From positions 744,001 through 808,000 of the forward strand of contig CAWJDO010000003.1 in NCBI GenBank assembly GCA_963841635.1: a DNA stretch of 64,000 nt, in the 5' to 3' direction. Below the pieces are notes generated by a model. The model was not told the DNA's origin, made no database searches, and was given only the letters and a program-made list of their open reading frames with translations. The first letter of the stretch is position 1. Each line of letters begins with the position of its first letter. The position numbers and the translations under genes are program-made. Below are positions 18,587-27,583 of the stretch, piece after piece. This stretch comes from DASWZN01 sp963841635 (GTDB lineage Bacteria; Acidobacteriota; Terriglobia; Bryobacterales; Bryobacteraceae).

Positions 18587-19135
18587 ATGGCTGAGACTCG
18601 TGAGAAGGGCCAGTTGATGAGCGCTTCCGAGATCGACCGGACACTGGTCCGGTTGGCGCACGAAGTGCTGGAGAAGAGCGAGGACCTGGACCGGCTGGCG
18701 TTTATCGGAATCCGCCGCCGCGGCGTGCCGATCGCGCAACGGCTGGCGGCCAAGATCAAGGCGCTCGAAGGCGTCGAGATCCCGGTCGGCATTTTGGATA
18801 TCACTCTGTACCGCGACGATCTTTCGACCGTGGCGGCGCAGCCCGTAGTGCATGCCACCGAAATCGGGTTCCCGGTGACGGGCAGGGATATCATCCTGAC
18901 CGACGATGTGCTCTACACCGGGCGCACCATCCGCGCGGCCATGGACGCGCTGTTCGACTACGGCAGGCCGGCGATGATTCACCTCCTGACGCTGATCGAC
19001 CGCGGCCACCGCGAGTTGCCCATCGAGGCGCGCTTCGTGGGACGCCATGTGCAAACCGCCTCGAACGAAATCATCGAGGTGAAGTTCAACGAAATCGACC
19101 GCGCCGAGCGAGTGATGCTGGTCGAGAGAGTGTAG
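18587..19135 (+). CDS. pyrR: Bifunctional pyrimidine operon regulator/uracil phosphoribosyltransferase PyrR
   Basis: 182 residues. The PRPP-binding motif IILTDDVLYTGRTIRAA is intact, as is the early IGIRRRGVPIA loop. In Firmicutes PyrR binds pyr mRNA to cause attenuation; here it heads a pyrR-pyrB-pyrC operon, with pyrB 13 bases downstream. I could not find the usual PyrR-binding hairpin or attenuator in the 150 bases upstream, so its regulatory mode is open. An internal ATG at 18617 is an alternative start. Confidence 0.93.
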   Translation: MAETREKGQLMSASEIDRTLVRLAHEVLEKSEDLDRLAFIGIRRRGVPIAQRLAAKIKALEGVEIPVGILDITLYRDDLSTVAAQPVVHATEIGFPVTGRDIILTDDVLYTGRTIRAAMDALFDYGRPAMIHLLTLIDRGHRELPIEARFVGRHVQTASNEIIEVKFNEIDRAERVMLVERV

Positions 19136-19148
19136 CGCGAGCGAAACC

Positions 19149-20081
19149 ATGCCAGTCGGATTGTTGGGGATCGAGGATCTGGAGCGCTCCGAGATCGAGG
19201 CTATTCTCAACCGCGCCAAGTTTTTTCAGCCGCCGCCCAACCAGACCTTCGGACGCCACGAAATCCTGAAGGGGCGCATGATCGTGAACCTCTTCTTCGA
19301 GGCCTCCACACGCACGCGCACCAGCTTCGAGATCGCGGCCAAGCGGCTGGGCGCGGATGCAATCTCCATCACGGCGTCGGGGTCGAGCGTCTCCAAGGGC
19401 GAGTCCCTGGTGGACACGCTGAACACCCTGGTGGCGATGCGGCCGGATGCGATCGTGATGCGCCACGCGGCCTCCGGCGCGCCGCACTTTCTCGCACGCT
19501 ACCTGCCGCGAACGCCGATCATCAACGCCGGGGACGGGACCCACGAACATCCCACACAGGCGCTGCTCGACGCCAGGACGATTCTCGATCAGAAGCCATC
19601 GCTCGAAGGGCTGCGGCTCGCGATCATCGGCGACATCGCACACAGCCGGGTCGCGCGCTCGAACATTCACCTGATGGCGAAATTCGGCGCGTCGGTGGTC
19701 CTCTGCGGTCCGGCGTCGCTGCTGCCCGCGGAACTGGCCAAGATCGCGCCCGGCGTCAGCCTGACCTACGACATCCGCGAAGCCATACGCGACGCCGACG
19801 TGGTCATGATGCTGCGCGTGCAACTGGAGCGCCAGCACGAAGCCGCCTTCGCCTCGAGCGAGTACTTCCAATTCTACGGGCTGCGTCTGGAGCACCTGGA
19901 TTTGATCAAGCCGGACGCCATCGTGATGCACCCCGGTCCCATCAACCGCGGACGCGAGATTTCCTCCGAGGTGGCCGACTCGCAGCGCTCGGTCATTTTG
20001 AACCAGGTCGAGAACGGCGTCGCGGTCCGGATGGCGGTGCTCGAACGCATACTGGGTTCCCATGCCGAAACTGCTCATTAA
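19149..20081 (+). CDS. pyrB: Aspartate carbamoyltransferase catalytic subunit
   Basis: Second step of de novo pyrimidine synthesis: carbamoyl phosphate plus aspartate to carbamoyl aspartate. Carbamoyl-phosphate loop STRTRTSFE starts at Ser53. EHPTQALLD and the aspartate-binding region with MLRVQLERQ are present. The 310-residue length is standard. It overlaps pyrC by 20 bases, suggesting coupling and possibly a PyrB-PyrC complex as in other bacteria with this arrangement. No pyrI regulatory subunit is in the window. Confidence 0.96.
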   Translation: MPVGLLGIEDLERSEIEAILNRAKFFQPPPNQTFGRHEILKGRMIVNLFFEASTRTRTSFEIAAKRLGADAISITASGSSVSKGESLVDTLNTLVAMRPDAIVMRHAASGAPHFLARYLPRTPIINAGDGTHEHPTQALLDARTILDQKPSLEGLRLAIIGDIAHSRVARSNIHLMAKFGASVVLCGPASLLPAELAKIAPGVSLTYDIREAIRDADVVMMLRVQLERQHEAAFASSEYFQFYGLRLEHLDLIKPDAIVMHPGPINRGREISSEVADSQRSVILNQVENGVAVRMAVLERILGSHAETAH

Positions 20082-21345
20082 GAACGGACGGGTCATCGAT
20101 CCGGCTTCGGGCCGGGACGAGACGGCCGATGTGCTGATCAAGGGCGGGCTCATCGTGCGGGTAGGCCCGGACCTGCACGCTACCGGCGCTGTCATGTTCG
20201 ACGCCACCGGGCTCGTGGTGGCCCCGGGATTCCTCGACATGCACGTGCACCTGCGCGAGCCGGGCTTCGAGCACGCGGAAACCATCGAGAGCGGCGCCAA
20301 GGCGGCGGCGGCGGGCGGGTTCACTTCCATCTGCCCCATGCCGAATACGCACCCGGTCAACGACGACGCCACGGTAACGCGCTACGTCGTTGAGCGCGCG
20401 CAGCGGTCGGCGATCGTCAACGTGTTTCCCATCGGCGCGATCACCAAGGACAGCGCGGGAGAGCAACTCGCGGCCATCGGTTCGATGAAAGCCGCGGGCA
20501 TCGTCGCCATCTCCGACGACGGCCTGCCGGTGATGAACTCGCGCGTGATGCGGCGGGCCATGGAGTTCGCGCGGGCCTTCGACCTCCCCGTGATCGACCA
20601 CTGCGAGGATCTCCACCTGAGCGCCGGCGGCGACATGCACGAAGGGCTGCAATCGGTGCGGCTGGGCCTGCGTGGCATTCCGGCATCCTCCGAGGACGTC
20701 ATGGTGGCGCGCGACATCATTCTGGCCGAGACCACCGGGGCGCGCTTCCACGTGGCGCATATCTCCTCGCGGCGCTCCCTCGATATGGTGGCGCGGGCCA
20801 AAGCACAGAAGCTGCCGGTCACGTGCGAGGTCACCCCGCACCACCTGGCTCTGACCGACGCCGAGATGTTGCCCTACGACAGCAACTACAAGATGAAGCC
20901 GCCGTTGCGTAGCGCCTGCGACGCCGAGGGGCTGATCGAGGGCATCGCCGCCGGCGTGGTGGACGCCATCGCGACCGACCACGCGCCGCATCCGGGCAGC
21001 GAGAAGATGCAGGAGTTCGAGAAATGCCCCTTCGGCATTATCGGGCTCGAGACGGCGCTGGCCGTGACGCTCGAGAAGCTGGTGCACAGCGGACGAATTC
21101 CGCTGATGCGCTGGGTGGAGCTGTTCACGACGGGGCCGGCGCGGATCCTCGGATTGAATCGCGGGCGGCTGGAACCCGGGCTGCCGGGCGACGTGACAGT
21201 CTTCGATCCGGAACTCACCTGGACCTACGACGTCAACCGCTCGTTCTCGAAAAGCCGCAACTCACCGTTCCACGGCCGTAGCTTCCGCGGCGCTCCAGTG
21301 GCCACAGTGGTGGGCGGCAGACTGGTCTGGCAGCGCGAGCGCTGA
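20062..21345 (+). CDS. pyrC: Dihydroorotase
   Basis: Third step of pyrimidine synthesis, cyclising carbamoyl aspartate. It is the long class I type (427 residues). Metal ligands His61 and His63 lie in HVHLREPG. The later metal and substrate residues are in IDHCEDLHLS, HVAHISS and ATDHAPH, so it looks catalytically competent rather than a pseudo-dihydroorotase. It starts inside the pyrB 3' end. The hairpin array begins 15 bases after its stop. Confidence 0.96.
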   Translation: MPKLLIKNGRVIDPASGRDETADVLIKGGLIVRVGPDLHATGAVMFDATGLVVAPGFLDMHVHLREPGFEHAETIESGAKAAAAGGFTSICPMPNTHPVNDDATVTRYVVERAQRSAIVNVFPIGAITKDSAGEQLAAIGSMKAAGIVAISDDGLPVMNSRVMRRAMEFARAFDLPVIDHCEDLHLSAGGDMHEGLQSVRLGLRGIPASSEDVMVARDIILAETTGARFHVAHISSRRSLDMVARAKAQKLPVTCEVTPHHLALTDAEMLPYDSNYKMKPPLRSACDAEGLIEGIAAGVVDAIATDHAPHPGSEKMQEFEKCPFGIIGLETALAVTLEKLVHSGRIPLMRWVELFTTGPARILGLNRGRLEPGLPGDVTVFDPELTWTYDVNRSFSKSRNSPFHGRSFRGAPVATVVGGRLVWQRER

Positions 21346-21360
21346 ATTGGCCGCGAACCC

Positions 21361-21975
21361 GGGACTGGCTCGAATTTCGCCGCCCTTGCGAAATTCGTGC
21401 CTGTCCCACCCCTGGTCCTCTGTCCGCCCTACTGCTCGCAACAGGCCGCAAACCCGGGACTGGCTCGAGTTTCGCCGCCCTTGCGAAATTCGTGCCTGTC
21501 CCACCCTGGTCCTCTGTCCGCCCTACTGCTCGCAACAGGCCGCAAACCCGGGACTGGCTCGAGTTTCGCCGCCCTTGCGAAATTCGTGCCTGTCCCACCC
21601 CTGGTCCTCTGTCCGCCCTACTGCTCGCAACAGGCCGCAAACCCGGGACTGGCTCGAATTTCGCCGCCCTTGCGAAATTCGTGCCTGTCCCACCCCTGGT
21701 CCTCTGTCCGCCCTACTGCTCGCAACAGGCCGCAAACCCGGGACTGGCTCGAGTTTCGCTGCCCTTGCGAAATTCGTGCCTGTCCCACCCTGGTCCTCTG
21801 TCCGCCCTACTGCTCGCAACAGGCCGCAAACCCGGGACTGGCTCGAATTTCGCCGCCCTTGCGAAATTCGTGCCTGTCCCACCCCTGGTCCTCTGTCCGC
21901 CCTACTGCTCGCAACAGGCCGCGAACCCGGGACTGGCTCGAATTTCGCTGCCCTTGCGAAATTCGTGCCTGTCCC
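21361..21975. repeat. Tandem array of seven hairpin-bearing 94-95 bp units
   Basis: A 47-nt imperfect palindrome starts at 21361, 21456, 21550, 21645, 21740, 21834 and 21929. The arms are GGGACTGGCTCGAATTTCGC and GCGAAATTCGTGCCTGTCCC (18 of 20 pairs) around the loop CGCCCTT or CTGCCCTT-like variants. The linker is about 47 bases (TGGTCCTCTGTCCGCCC, then TACTGCTCGCAACAGGCC). Copies differ by only a few bases (GAATTT or GAGTTT; CCGCC or CTGCC; one C more or less). It lies between the convergent pyrC and thioredoxin genes. Open frames through it on both strands are by-products of the repeat. Confidence 0.95.
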
Positions 21976-21997
21976 ACCTACCTTCCCCTCGCCGAAC

Positions 21998-22618
21998 TCA
22001 CAGGTGCGAGTCAATGAGCCGGGCGAGTGAGTTCTCGTCTCTGCCGCCGACGATTCTCTCCACCACGGCCCCGTCCTTGAACAGAAGCAGCGTGGGATAG
22101 CCGCGGACGCGGTATTGATCCACCGTTCCCGCGTTGCGGTCCACATCGATTTTGCCGACTTTAAGGCGGCCGGCGTACCGGGTTGCGATCGCATCCACGG
22201 TGGGCGCGATCCTCTTGCAGGGGCCGCACCAGGTGGCCCAGAAGTCCACCAGAACGGGTGTCCGCGAGCGCACAACCTCGGCTTCGAAGTTCGAGTCGCG
22301 AAGCGTGAGCACGCCGGCGGACTGAGGCTCCTCGGGGTGCAGGCGCACCTCCGTCCGGCCGGTCTCGCGCCATCGAGGATTGGCCTCGGCTTTGTTGGCG
22401 AGGGCCGTCTTGTCGACGTCGATCTCGCTGGCCGGCAGGTTGCCGTCTTTTCCATCGATCTCGCGGAACAGATATGAGCCATCGATCACAATGGGCGGGG
22501 CGTCGCAGACCAGGGTTCGCCCGTCCTTGAGGACTAGCTTCCAGGACGCCGCGGCGAGCGTGCCGGCAGCGAGTGCGAGAAGAAGGAGCGAGCGGAGAGA
22601 CTGGCGTTTGAATGGCAT
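21998..22618 (-). CDS. Exported thioredoxin-fold protein
   Basis: 206 residues from the ATG at 22618, followed by a signal/anchor segment (SLRSLLLLALAAGTLAAASW). An N-terminal domain of about 85 residues of unknown type precedes a thioredoxin domain with the redox site DFWATWCGPCKR and the cis-Pro region VRGYPTLLLFKDG. It is probably a periplasmic thiol-disulfide oxidoreductase. Longer in-frame starts up to 22780 overlap the response regulator promoter and lack family similarity. Confidence 0.88.
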   Translation of the reverse strand: MPFKRQSLRSLLLLALAAGTLAAASWKLVLKDGRTLVCDAPPIVIDGSYLFREIDGKDGNLPASEIDVDKTALANKAEANPRWRETGRTEVRLHPEEPQSAGVLTLRDSNFEAEVVRSRTPVLVDFWATWCGPCKRIAPTVDAIATRYAGRLKVGKIDVDRNAGTVDQYRVRGYPTLLLFKDGAVVERIVGGRDENSLARLIDSHL

Positions 22619-22740
22619 GGCGATTCCGGACCGACTACTATACATCAAGGTGGAGTCGACTGGAGCTTCACCCCACCCCACGGTCGAAGCCCCCTCCCCC
22701 ATCCTGCTGCTAAACTGGGAACGAGTCACGCAAGAGCATA

Positions 22741-23121
22741 ATGCCGACCATTCTGGTTGTCGACGACGAACCGATGGCATTGAAGTTGGTGCAGACCATC
22801 CTGGAAAAGCGCGGCTTCGAGATTCTCGCCTCTACCAGTCCCAAGCAGGCTGTCAAGGTCTTCGAAGAGCACCGCGCGCGGATCGAGTTGCTCATCAGCG
22901 ACGTCGTCATGCCGGAGATGGATGGCACCAAACTCGCCAGCCACCTGGTCGGGCTGAACCCGGACCTTCCGGTCCTGTTTATGTCGGGATTCCTCACCGA
23001 AAGCGAGATCGCCGACGCCAGCGCCATCGCCCAGTACGCATTCATCCGCAAGCCGTTCCGCCCCTCCACCCTCGTCCAGGCCGTCCGAAAGATGCTCACC
23101 GGCGAAGACGAATCCGCCTGA
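22741..23121 (+). CDS. Stand-alone receiver-domain response regulator
   Basis: 126 residues, a single CheY-like domain. The acidic pair is Asp8/Asp9, the phosphorylation site Asp54 (LISDVVMPEMDG), the switch Ser83 (FMSGF) and the conserved Lys105 (IRKPF). It has no output domain and no adjacent histidine kinase. Partner unknown. Confidence 0.92.
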   Translation: MPTILVVDDEPMALKLVQTILEKRGFEILASTSPKQAVKVFEEHRARIELLISDVVMPEMDGTKLASHLVGLNPDLPVLFMSGFLTESEIADASAIAQYAFIRKPFRPSTLVQAVRKMLTGEDESA

Positions 23122-23149
23122 ACGCCGCGCCCGCCCGCCCGCCACCCCG

Positions 23150-23250
23150 CCAGCACCGAACCGCGACGCCCCCCCAGTACCGAGCCGCGACCGCGAGCGA
23201 GCGGTCCGCGCCAGTACCGAGCCGCGACCGTCAGGGAGCGGACGCTTTTC
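23150..23250. repeat. ACCGAGCCGCGACC dispersed repeat, three degenerate units
   Basis: Units contain GTACCGAGCCGCGACC followed by a GCGAGCGAGCGG or GTCAGGGAGCGG tail. The inverse form occurs twice at 36718-36791. They give Arg/Ser-rich open frames on both strands that are not genes. The rest of the 23122-23390 gap shows no other feature. Confidence 0.75.
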
Positions 23251-23390
23251 CCGTTCCCACGCATCCCACAATAACAAGTGCCCATTCCTCAGTCACTTGC
23301 AGATTCCATCCGGGTCACTCTCTCCCGCCCCCCGCTTACCCTGGTCTCGTGGGACGACACCCCAACACCTGCACCGTAGACCTCTCCGTC

Positions 23391-24110
23391 ATGTTCCACC
23401 AGGTCCAGCAGGAGATGCTTTCCCACCTCGCCGCCGGAGAACTCTTCGAGCATCCCACCACCGCCGGCGCCGTCACCGAGCAACACTGGCTGGCCCTCCT
23501 GAACCGCTATCTCCCCCACCGCTACCGCGCCGCCAGCGCCTTCATCGTCGATGCCGACGGCCGCCGCTCCCGTCAGATCGACATCGCCATCTACGACAAT
23601 CTCTACTCGCCCCTTCTGTTCGCCGACCCCGCCGGACTCCACATCCCCGCCGAGAGCGTATACGCCGTCTTCGAAGTCAAGCAGGATCTCAACCAGCGCC
23701 TCATCCGCGACGCCGGCCGCAAAGCCGCCTCGGTCCGCCGCCTCCGCCGCACCTCGGTCCCCGTCGTTTCCGCGGGCGCTCCCCGCCCCGCCATACCCTG
23801 TCAGTCCATCCTCGCCGGCATCCTCGCCCTCCGTTCCGGTTGGCCCACCCGTTTCGCGAAGCGCCTCCCACGTGCCCTCAAATGCCTTCGCCCCGACGAA
23901 CGCCTCGACCTCGGCTGCGCCCTCCGCGACGGAGCCTTCGAGAGCGCCACCGGCGACTTGACCCTCTCCACCGCCGACGAGTCCCTCATCTTTTTCATGC
24001 TCCGCCTGATCGATCGTCTCCGCGCCCTCGGCACCGCCCCCGCTGCCGATCTCATGGCCTACGGCCGCACCCTGACCTCCTTCGACAAGAAAAAGGTCGA
24101 TGGCCGATAG
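23391..24110 (+). CDS. DUF6602-like protein, possible PD-(D/E)XK fold
   Basis: About 239 residues from the ATG at 23391 (a GTG at 23349 is possible). An N-terminal helical part (FHQVQQEMLSHLAAGEL) is followed by SRQIDIAIYDNLYSPLLF and ESVYAVFEVKQDL. The spacing Asp...Glu-x-Lys resembles a restriction-like nuclease core. Such proteins are usually annotated DUF6602 and have no proven function. Codon use is unusually C-rich at third positions. The gene runs into a CATCGACC repeat tract at its 3' end. Confidence 0.65.
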   Translation: MFHQVQQEMLSHLAAGELFEHPTTAGAVTEQHWLALLNRYLPHRYRAASAFIVDADGRRSRQIDIAIYDNLYSPLLFADPAGLHIPAESVYAVFEVKQDLNQRLIRDAGRKAASVRRLRRTSVPVVSAGAPRPAIPCQSILAGILALRSGWPTRFAKRLPRALKCLRPDERLDLGCALRDGAFESATGDLTLSTADESLIFFMLRLIDRLRALGTAPAADLMAYGRTLTSFDKKKVDGR

Positions 24111-24205
24111 TCGATAGCCAATGGCCCTTCCCCACCCCATCATCCATCGATAGCCACCACCATCCGCCTTCCACCGTCCACCATCGACCATCGACCATCC
24201 ACTAC
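24096..24205. repeat. CCATCGACC low-complexity repeat tract
   Basis: Degenerate head-to-tail copies of CCATCGACC and related GATAGTCGATAGCC motifs. Related short tracts occur at 2445-2472 (inside the engB 5' end), 27412-27425 and 27594-27620. It overlaps the last codons of the upstream gene. Confidence 0.7.
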
Positions 24206-24258
24206 CTTTTTGTCCGAAATCATGGCCGGCAAGCGTCTTCCCGTTGAGGAGATACTCG

Positions 24259-25398
24259 ATGACCCGGGACTGGCACCGTTGGGCGCCCTACGCAGCAGCT
24301 ACATGGTCACTGCTCTACGCCGCGCTGGGGATCTACTGGGCAGTGGGCGGCCCCGGCTTCCCTTACAGCCCCAAAGCCGTATCGGACATCATGGTGCCTC
24401 TGGTCGGACGGTTCGGTCCGCGCGCGGCCTGGATCGTCGTAATGGCGGCCGGGATTCCCGCCACCGCGCTGGGAGCGGCAATGCTCCGTGGGGTGCGAAG
24501 CAGGACGCTCCGCCCTCTCCTCATCACTGCCGGAGCGGTCCTCGCCGGCGTCCTCCTGCTGCTCATGACCGGCCTCAACCTGCTGGTTTTGCTCGGCTAT
24601 GTCCCCTATGCCGTCCTCGGCCTCATCACCGGCGCCAAGATCGGCACGATGTACCTGGGTGGTTTGATGCAGTGGACCGTAATGCACCAGGTGCTCTGTC
24701 TGACCGGCGGCTTCCTCTGGCTGGCAGCCACCGTATGCTATGCCCGCCGGAGCGGTGGCACCTGCCTGTATTGTGGCCGCCGGGACGGCCTGGAGGGGTG
24801 GCAAAACCCGGATCGGGCTGCGCGCTGGTGCCGCATCGCCGTGTATGTGTCGATGGTGCCGCCAGTCTTCTACGCCCTCACCCGTTACGCCTGGGCACTG
24901 GGCTTCCCCCTGGGCATGAGCCAGGAGCAGCTGCGTCAGGGTCAACAGAGTGGACTGTGGATCTCGGGACTCTCCCTGGCGACCTTCGGCCTGGTGGGAG
25001 CGGTGCTCACGCTGGGACTGGTCCAGCGCTGGGGCGAGGTATTCCCGCGCTGGATGATCGGCCTGGCCGGACGCCGTGTCCCCATCGCGCTGGCAGTGGT
25101 CCCGGCCTCGCTCGTGTCCGTGCTGCTGGTGGTGGGAGGCACGGTGATATGGTCCAGCCTGGGCCGTATGGCCTCACCATTGGGGGCAATCATCTTCGTG
25201 ATCGGCCCCGTTCTGCTGTTCCCGGTCTGGGGCGCCGCGCTCGCTGTGGGGGCACTGGGCTACTACTACCGCCGGCGCCGCCCGTGCAGTGTCTGCGGTC
25301 GTGGCGAATCCAGCACGCGCTATTCCCGACCAAACAAATACACTCCGCTCGAATCCTCCAGCGGCGCAGTCGGCACCGGAATCCCTTTTTCCACGTAG
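24259..25398 (+). CDS. Multi-pass membrane protein of unknown function
   Basis: About 379 residues from the ATG at 24259 (GAGGAG 7 bases upstream). Around eight hydrophobic segments are visible, for example LLITAGAVLAGVLLLLMTG and LGAIIFVIGPVLLFPVWG. Two Cys pairs, CLYCGRR in a middle loop and CSVCGRG near the end, could bind metal. The last 25-30 residues lie antisense to the 3' end of the methyltransferase gene and are hydrophilic and atypical, so an ancestral stop may have been lost. No substrate can be inferred. Confidence 0.75.
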   Translation: MTRDWHRWAPYAAATWSLLYAALGIYWAVGGPGFPYSPKAVSDIMVPLVGRFGPRAAWIVVMAAGIPATALGAAMLRGVRSRTLRPLLITAGAVLAGVLLLLMTGLNLLVLLGYVPYAVLGLITGAKIGTMYLGGLMQWTVMHQVLCLTGGFLWLAATVCYARRSGGTCLYCGRRDGLEGWQNPDRAARWCRIAVYVSMVPPVFYALTRYAWALGFPLGMSQEQLRQGQQSGLWISGLSLATFGLVGAVLTLGLVQRWGEVFPRWMIGLAGRRVPIALAVVPASLVSVLLVVGGTVIWSSLGRMASPLGAIIFVIGPVLLFPVWGAALAVGALGYYYRRRRPCSVCGRGESSTRYSRPNKYTPLESSSGAVGTGIPFST

Positions 25399-26177
25399 GG
25401 CCGGATCATGGCAGCGATCCGTTCAGCCGCCACTTCCTTGGAGTCGCGCGCGTAGCCGCGGAACCGCAGCTCGCTCCAGCCGTTCGATCGCACGGCATCC
25501 AACATTGCGGCGCCTTCCAGGTAGCCGGCAGCGCGCACGTTGTCAACCGAGCCTCCCGCATCCCAGCCCATCGTCCGCGCCAACTGCAGCGAGGACAAAT
25601 CCAGCAGCCAGCAGCGCACCCCGTGCCGTGCGGCGTCGGCCGCCAGGTCTTTGACCACCGCCCCCGCCAGATACATGAGCAGCCCTTCGGTGATCACCAG
25701 GGTGGGAGCCCCGGCGGCCGCTGCGAACAGCGCCGCGCGCTGCGCCTGGTCGGTCACATCCGCGGCCACGCGCTCTAGATGGCACACCGGTTCCTCGGCT
25801 GCCATGGCCCGCGTCTTGTAGCTCAGCATCTCCGGAAAATCGGCTTCGATCCACCGCAGGTCCGGTGGAAGCTCCAGACGCCACGGCCGTGTGTCGAGAC
25901 CGCAGCCGACGCTCAGCACGACCCCGATCCTTTCCCGCCCGATGGTCTCCACGACCAGATCGTCCAAGAATCGGGTGCGGACCCCGATGCCGAAACACAT
26001 CAACTGCCACCCGGTGATGCCCCGCAGGATCGCATCGCCGCGCGGCCCGGCCAGCCTCTCGGCAAACGGATCGCGCACCAATCCATCGGCGCGCGAGGTT
26101 TCGACGGCGCGGCAAGCCGCCACCATCAGGGCGGTGTCGCTGACATGCTGTATCTGGTCAGGGCTATCGGGGGCCAT
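25320..26177 (-). CDS. Class I SAM-dependent methyltransferase, leucine carboxyl methyltransferase family
   Basis: 285 residues. The N-terminal RDPFAERLAG and SAM-binding VLSVGCGLDTRPWRL, with EADFPEMLSYK after it, place it in the LCMT/TIGR00027 family that O-methylates small carboxylates or polyketide-type substrates. ITEGLLMYL matches the conserved family block. Its 3' end overlaps the convergent membrane protein gene by 79 bases. Substrate unknown. Confidence 0.88.
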   Translation of the reverse strand: MAPDSPDQIQHVSDTALMVAACRAVETSRADGLVRDPFAERLAGPRGDAILRGITGWQLMCFGIGVRTRFLDDLVVETIGRERIGVVLSVGCGLDTRPWRLELPPDLRWIEADFPEMLSYKTRAMAAEEPVCHLERVAADVTDQAQRAALFAAAAGAPTLVITEGLLMYLAGAVVKDLAADAARHGVRCWLLDLSSLQLARTMGWDAGGSVDNVRAAGYLEGAAMLDAVRSNGWSELRFRGYARDSKEVAAERIAAMIRPYVEKGIPVPTAPLEDSSGVYLFGRE

Positions 26178-26187
26178 GATTTATTAT

Positions 26188-26237
26188 GTGGGGCAGGACT
26201 CCAGTCCTGCAGCGGGTCTCCAGACCCGCCGCCGTCC
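26188..26237. repeat. Double-palindrome dispersed element, copy 3
   Basis: GTGGGG lead, CAGGACTCCAGTCCTG and GCGGGTCTCCAGACCCGC. Short form, upstream of the methyltransferase start and 3' of the TonB-C gene. Confidence 0.85.
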
Positions 26238-26241
26238 AACA

Positions 26242-27246
26242 TCACCAACCCTTGAACGTGACCTCGAAATCCATCTCCTGGCTGACAGGCTGATAAACGC
26301 ACATGGCGGGATGGTACGTCCATTTGGAAACCACGCGGAGGGCTTCTTCTGCCAGGTCGGGACGAGCGCTGTCCAGGACTTTCAACGCGTCCGGCCTGCC
26401 ATCCTTCCCGACGCGGCCATGCAAGCGCACCGTAATGGCATCGTTCGATCGCGTCTTCGGCTCGGGCTGGGGAGTGTTGTCGGCGAACGCGCGGTGGAAC
26501 TCCTGGCAGGCATGCGTGATCTTGGCGTCCGTCGGATAGGTGAAGTACTCTGGCGGATAGTCGGTACGGACCACGACGTTCATGTCGATCTCGAGCAGCT
26601 TCTCGTTGCCGGCCCAGCGCTCGATGTGGCCCGGAAGCGAGGCATTGTTGAAGCGGAAATAGGCGGACTGGTGGATGGTCTCGTCGCCGGTGCGCACGGT
26701 CAGGAGGAAACCGGTTTGCCCGTCGACGCAAACCTGGCCGGTTTGCTGCTGGTCGCCCTTAAGCGTGTCGAAGTCGATGCAACGAGCGGGCCGTCCGTCG
26801 ACGGTGGCGCTGGCGATGGAGCGGATGAGGTCGGCGGGTTCGAAGACGCCGCGAAAGGCCGGCAGGAGCTTACGAACCGAGACCAGGGAGGCCGGCTCGG
26901 TGCCATCGGAAGCGTAAGTGGCCATTTCGTAGCCATCCCGCACGCGAATGTACTTGTAAGTACCGTAAGTGAACTCCCAGCGCTTGGTCAGGGGCGCCTT
27001 GACGCCGATCTTCAGGTCGCCTTCGGAGGCTTCCCCGGGACCCGGATGCAGCACGCGGAAATGGACGAATTCCTCGTTGGCCGGCCAGACGGGCGTGGTG
27101 AGCATGACCGCCCGTTCCATCAGGCGAACGGCCTCGGCCCGCAGCTGCGGATCCTCGATGGGCGCCGTCTCAGGCCGGAGGGTGGTGTTTTGCGCAAAGC
27201 AGGCGCAAAGGGACAGGATTAAGCAGAAAAACGCGCGTGGCCCCAT
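26242..27246 (-). CDS. Secreted protein with TonB C-terminal-like domain
   Basis: 334 residues from the ATG at 27246, with signal peptide FFCLILSLCACFAQ. The last 80 residues form a TonB-C type fold (ITVRLHGRVGKDGRPDAL, then ALRVVSKWTYHPAM). It lacks a transmembrane anchor and proline spacer of a classical TonB, so it is more likely one of the soluble TonB-C domain proteins common in Acidobacteriota. Frame upstream to 27414 is rejected because it passes through promoter-like and repeat sequence. Confidence 0.75.
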   Translation of the reverse strand: MGPRAFFCLILSLCACFAQNTTLRPETAPIEDPQLRAEAVRLMERAVMLTTPVWPANEEFVHFRVLHPGPGEASEGDLKIGVKAPLTKRWEFTYGTYKYIRVRDGYEMATYASDGTEPASLVSVRKLLPAFRGVFEPADLIRSIASATVDGRPARCIDFDTLKGDQQQTGQVCVDGQTGFLLTVRTGDETIHQSAYFRFNNASLPGHIERWAGNEKLLEIDMNVVVRTDYPPEYFTYPTDAKITHACQEFHRAFADNTPQPEPKTRSNDAITVRLHGRVGKDGRPDALKVLDSARPDLAEEALRVVSKWTYHPAMCVYQPVSQEMDFEVTFKGW

Positions 27247-27424
27247 GAGGCGAGTATAACGGGTTGGTTCGTCCGCGGGGGACCCGGGGGTCAACCAGAT
27301 CGGGCGCGTCACGCTTTCCCGGTAATCGTGTACGGCGCCCAAAGGCCTAGAGTATCCCGATAGTCGCGTATCACAACGAACTGGTGTGGCAACGGAGCCG
27401 CCCCTCTCAGCCATCCACCATCGA

Positions 27425-27460
27425 CAAAAAAGCCCGCCGGAAACCCGGCGGGCTTTTTCT
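27425..27460 (-). terminator. Intrinsic terminator of the rRNA operon
   Basis: AGCCCGCCGG at 27431-27440 and CCGGCGGGCT at 27445-27454 form a 10-bp GC stem with a 4-base loop. In the minus (rRNA) direction it is followed by a run of six T (27425-27430). A T-rich run also follows on the plus strand, so it can work both ways. Confidence 0.9.
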
Positions 27461-27467
27461 TTTCAAT

Positions 27468-27583
<116 letters not shown>

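Noticed and set aside
21361..21975. CRISPR array
   Set aside because: Units are 94-95 bp with the linker as conserved as the palindrome; there are no unique spacers and no cas genes.
21347..22100. Proline/serine-rich repetitive proteins read through the hairpin array
   Set aside because: All frames on both strands stay open because the repeat is stop-free; starts lie inside repeat units.
22380..23390. Long 5' extension of the DUF6602-like frame
   Set aside because: Passes antisense through the thioredoxin gene and through the receiver gene and repeat DNA; similarity starts only near 23391.
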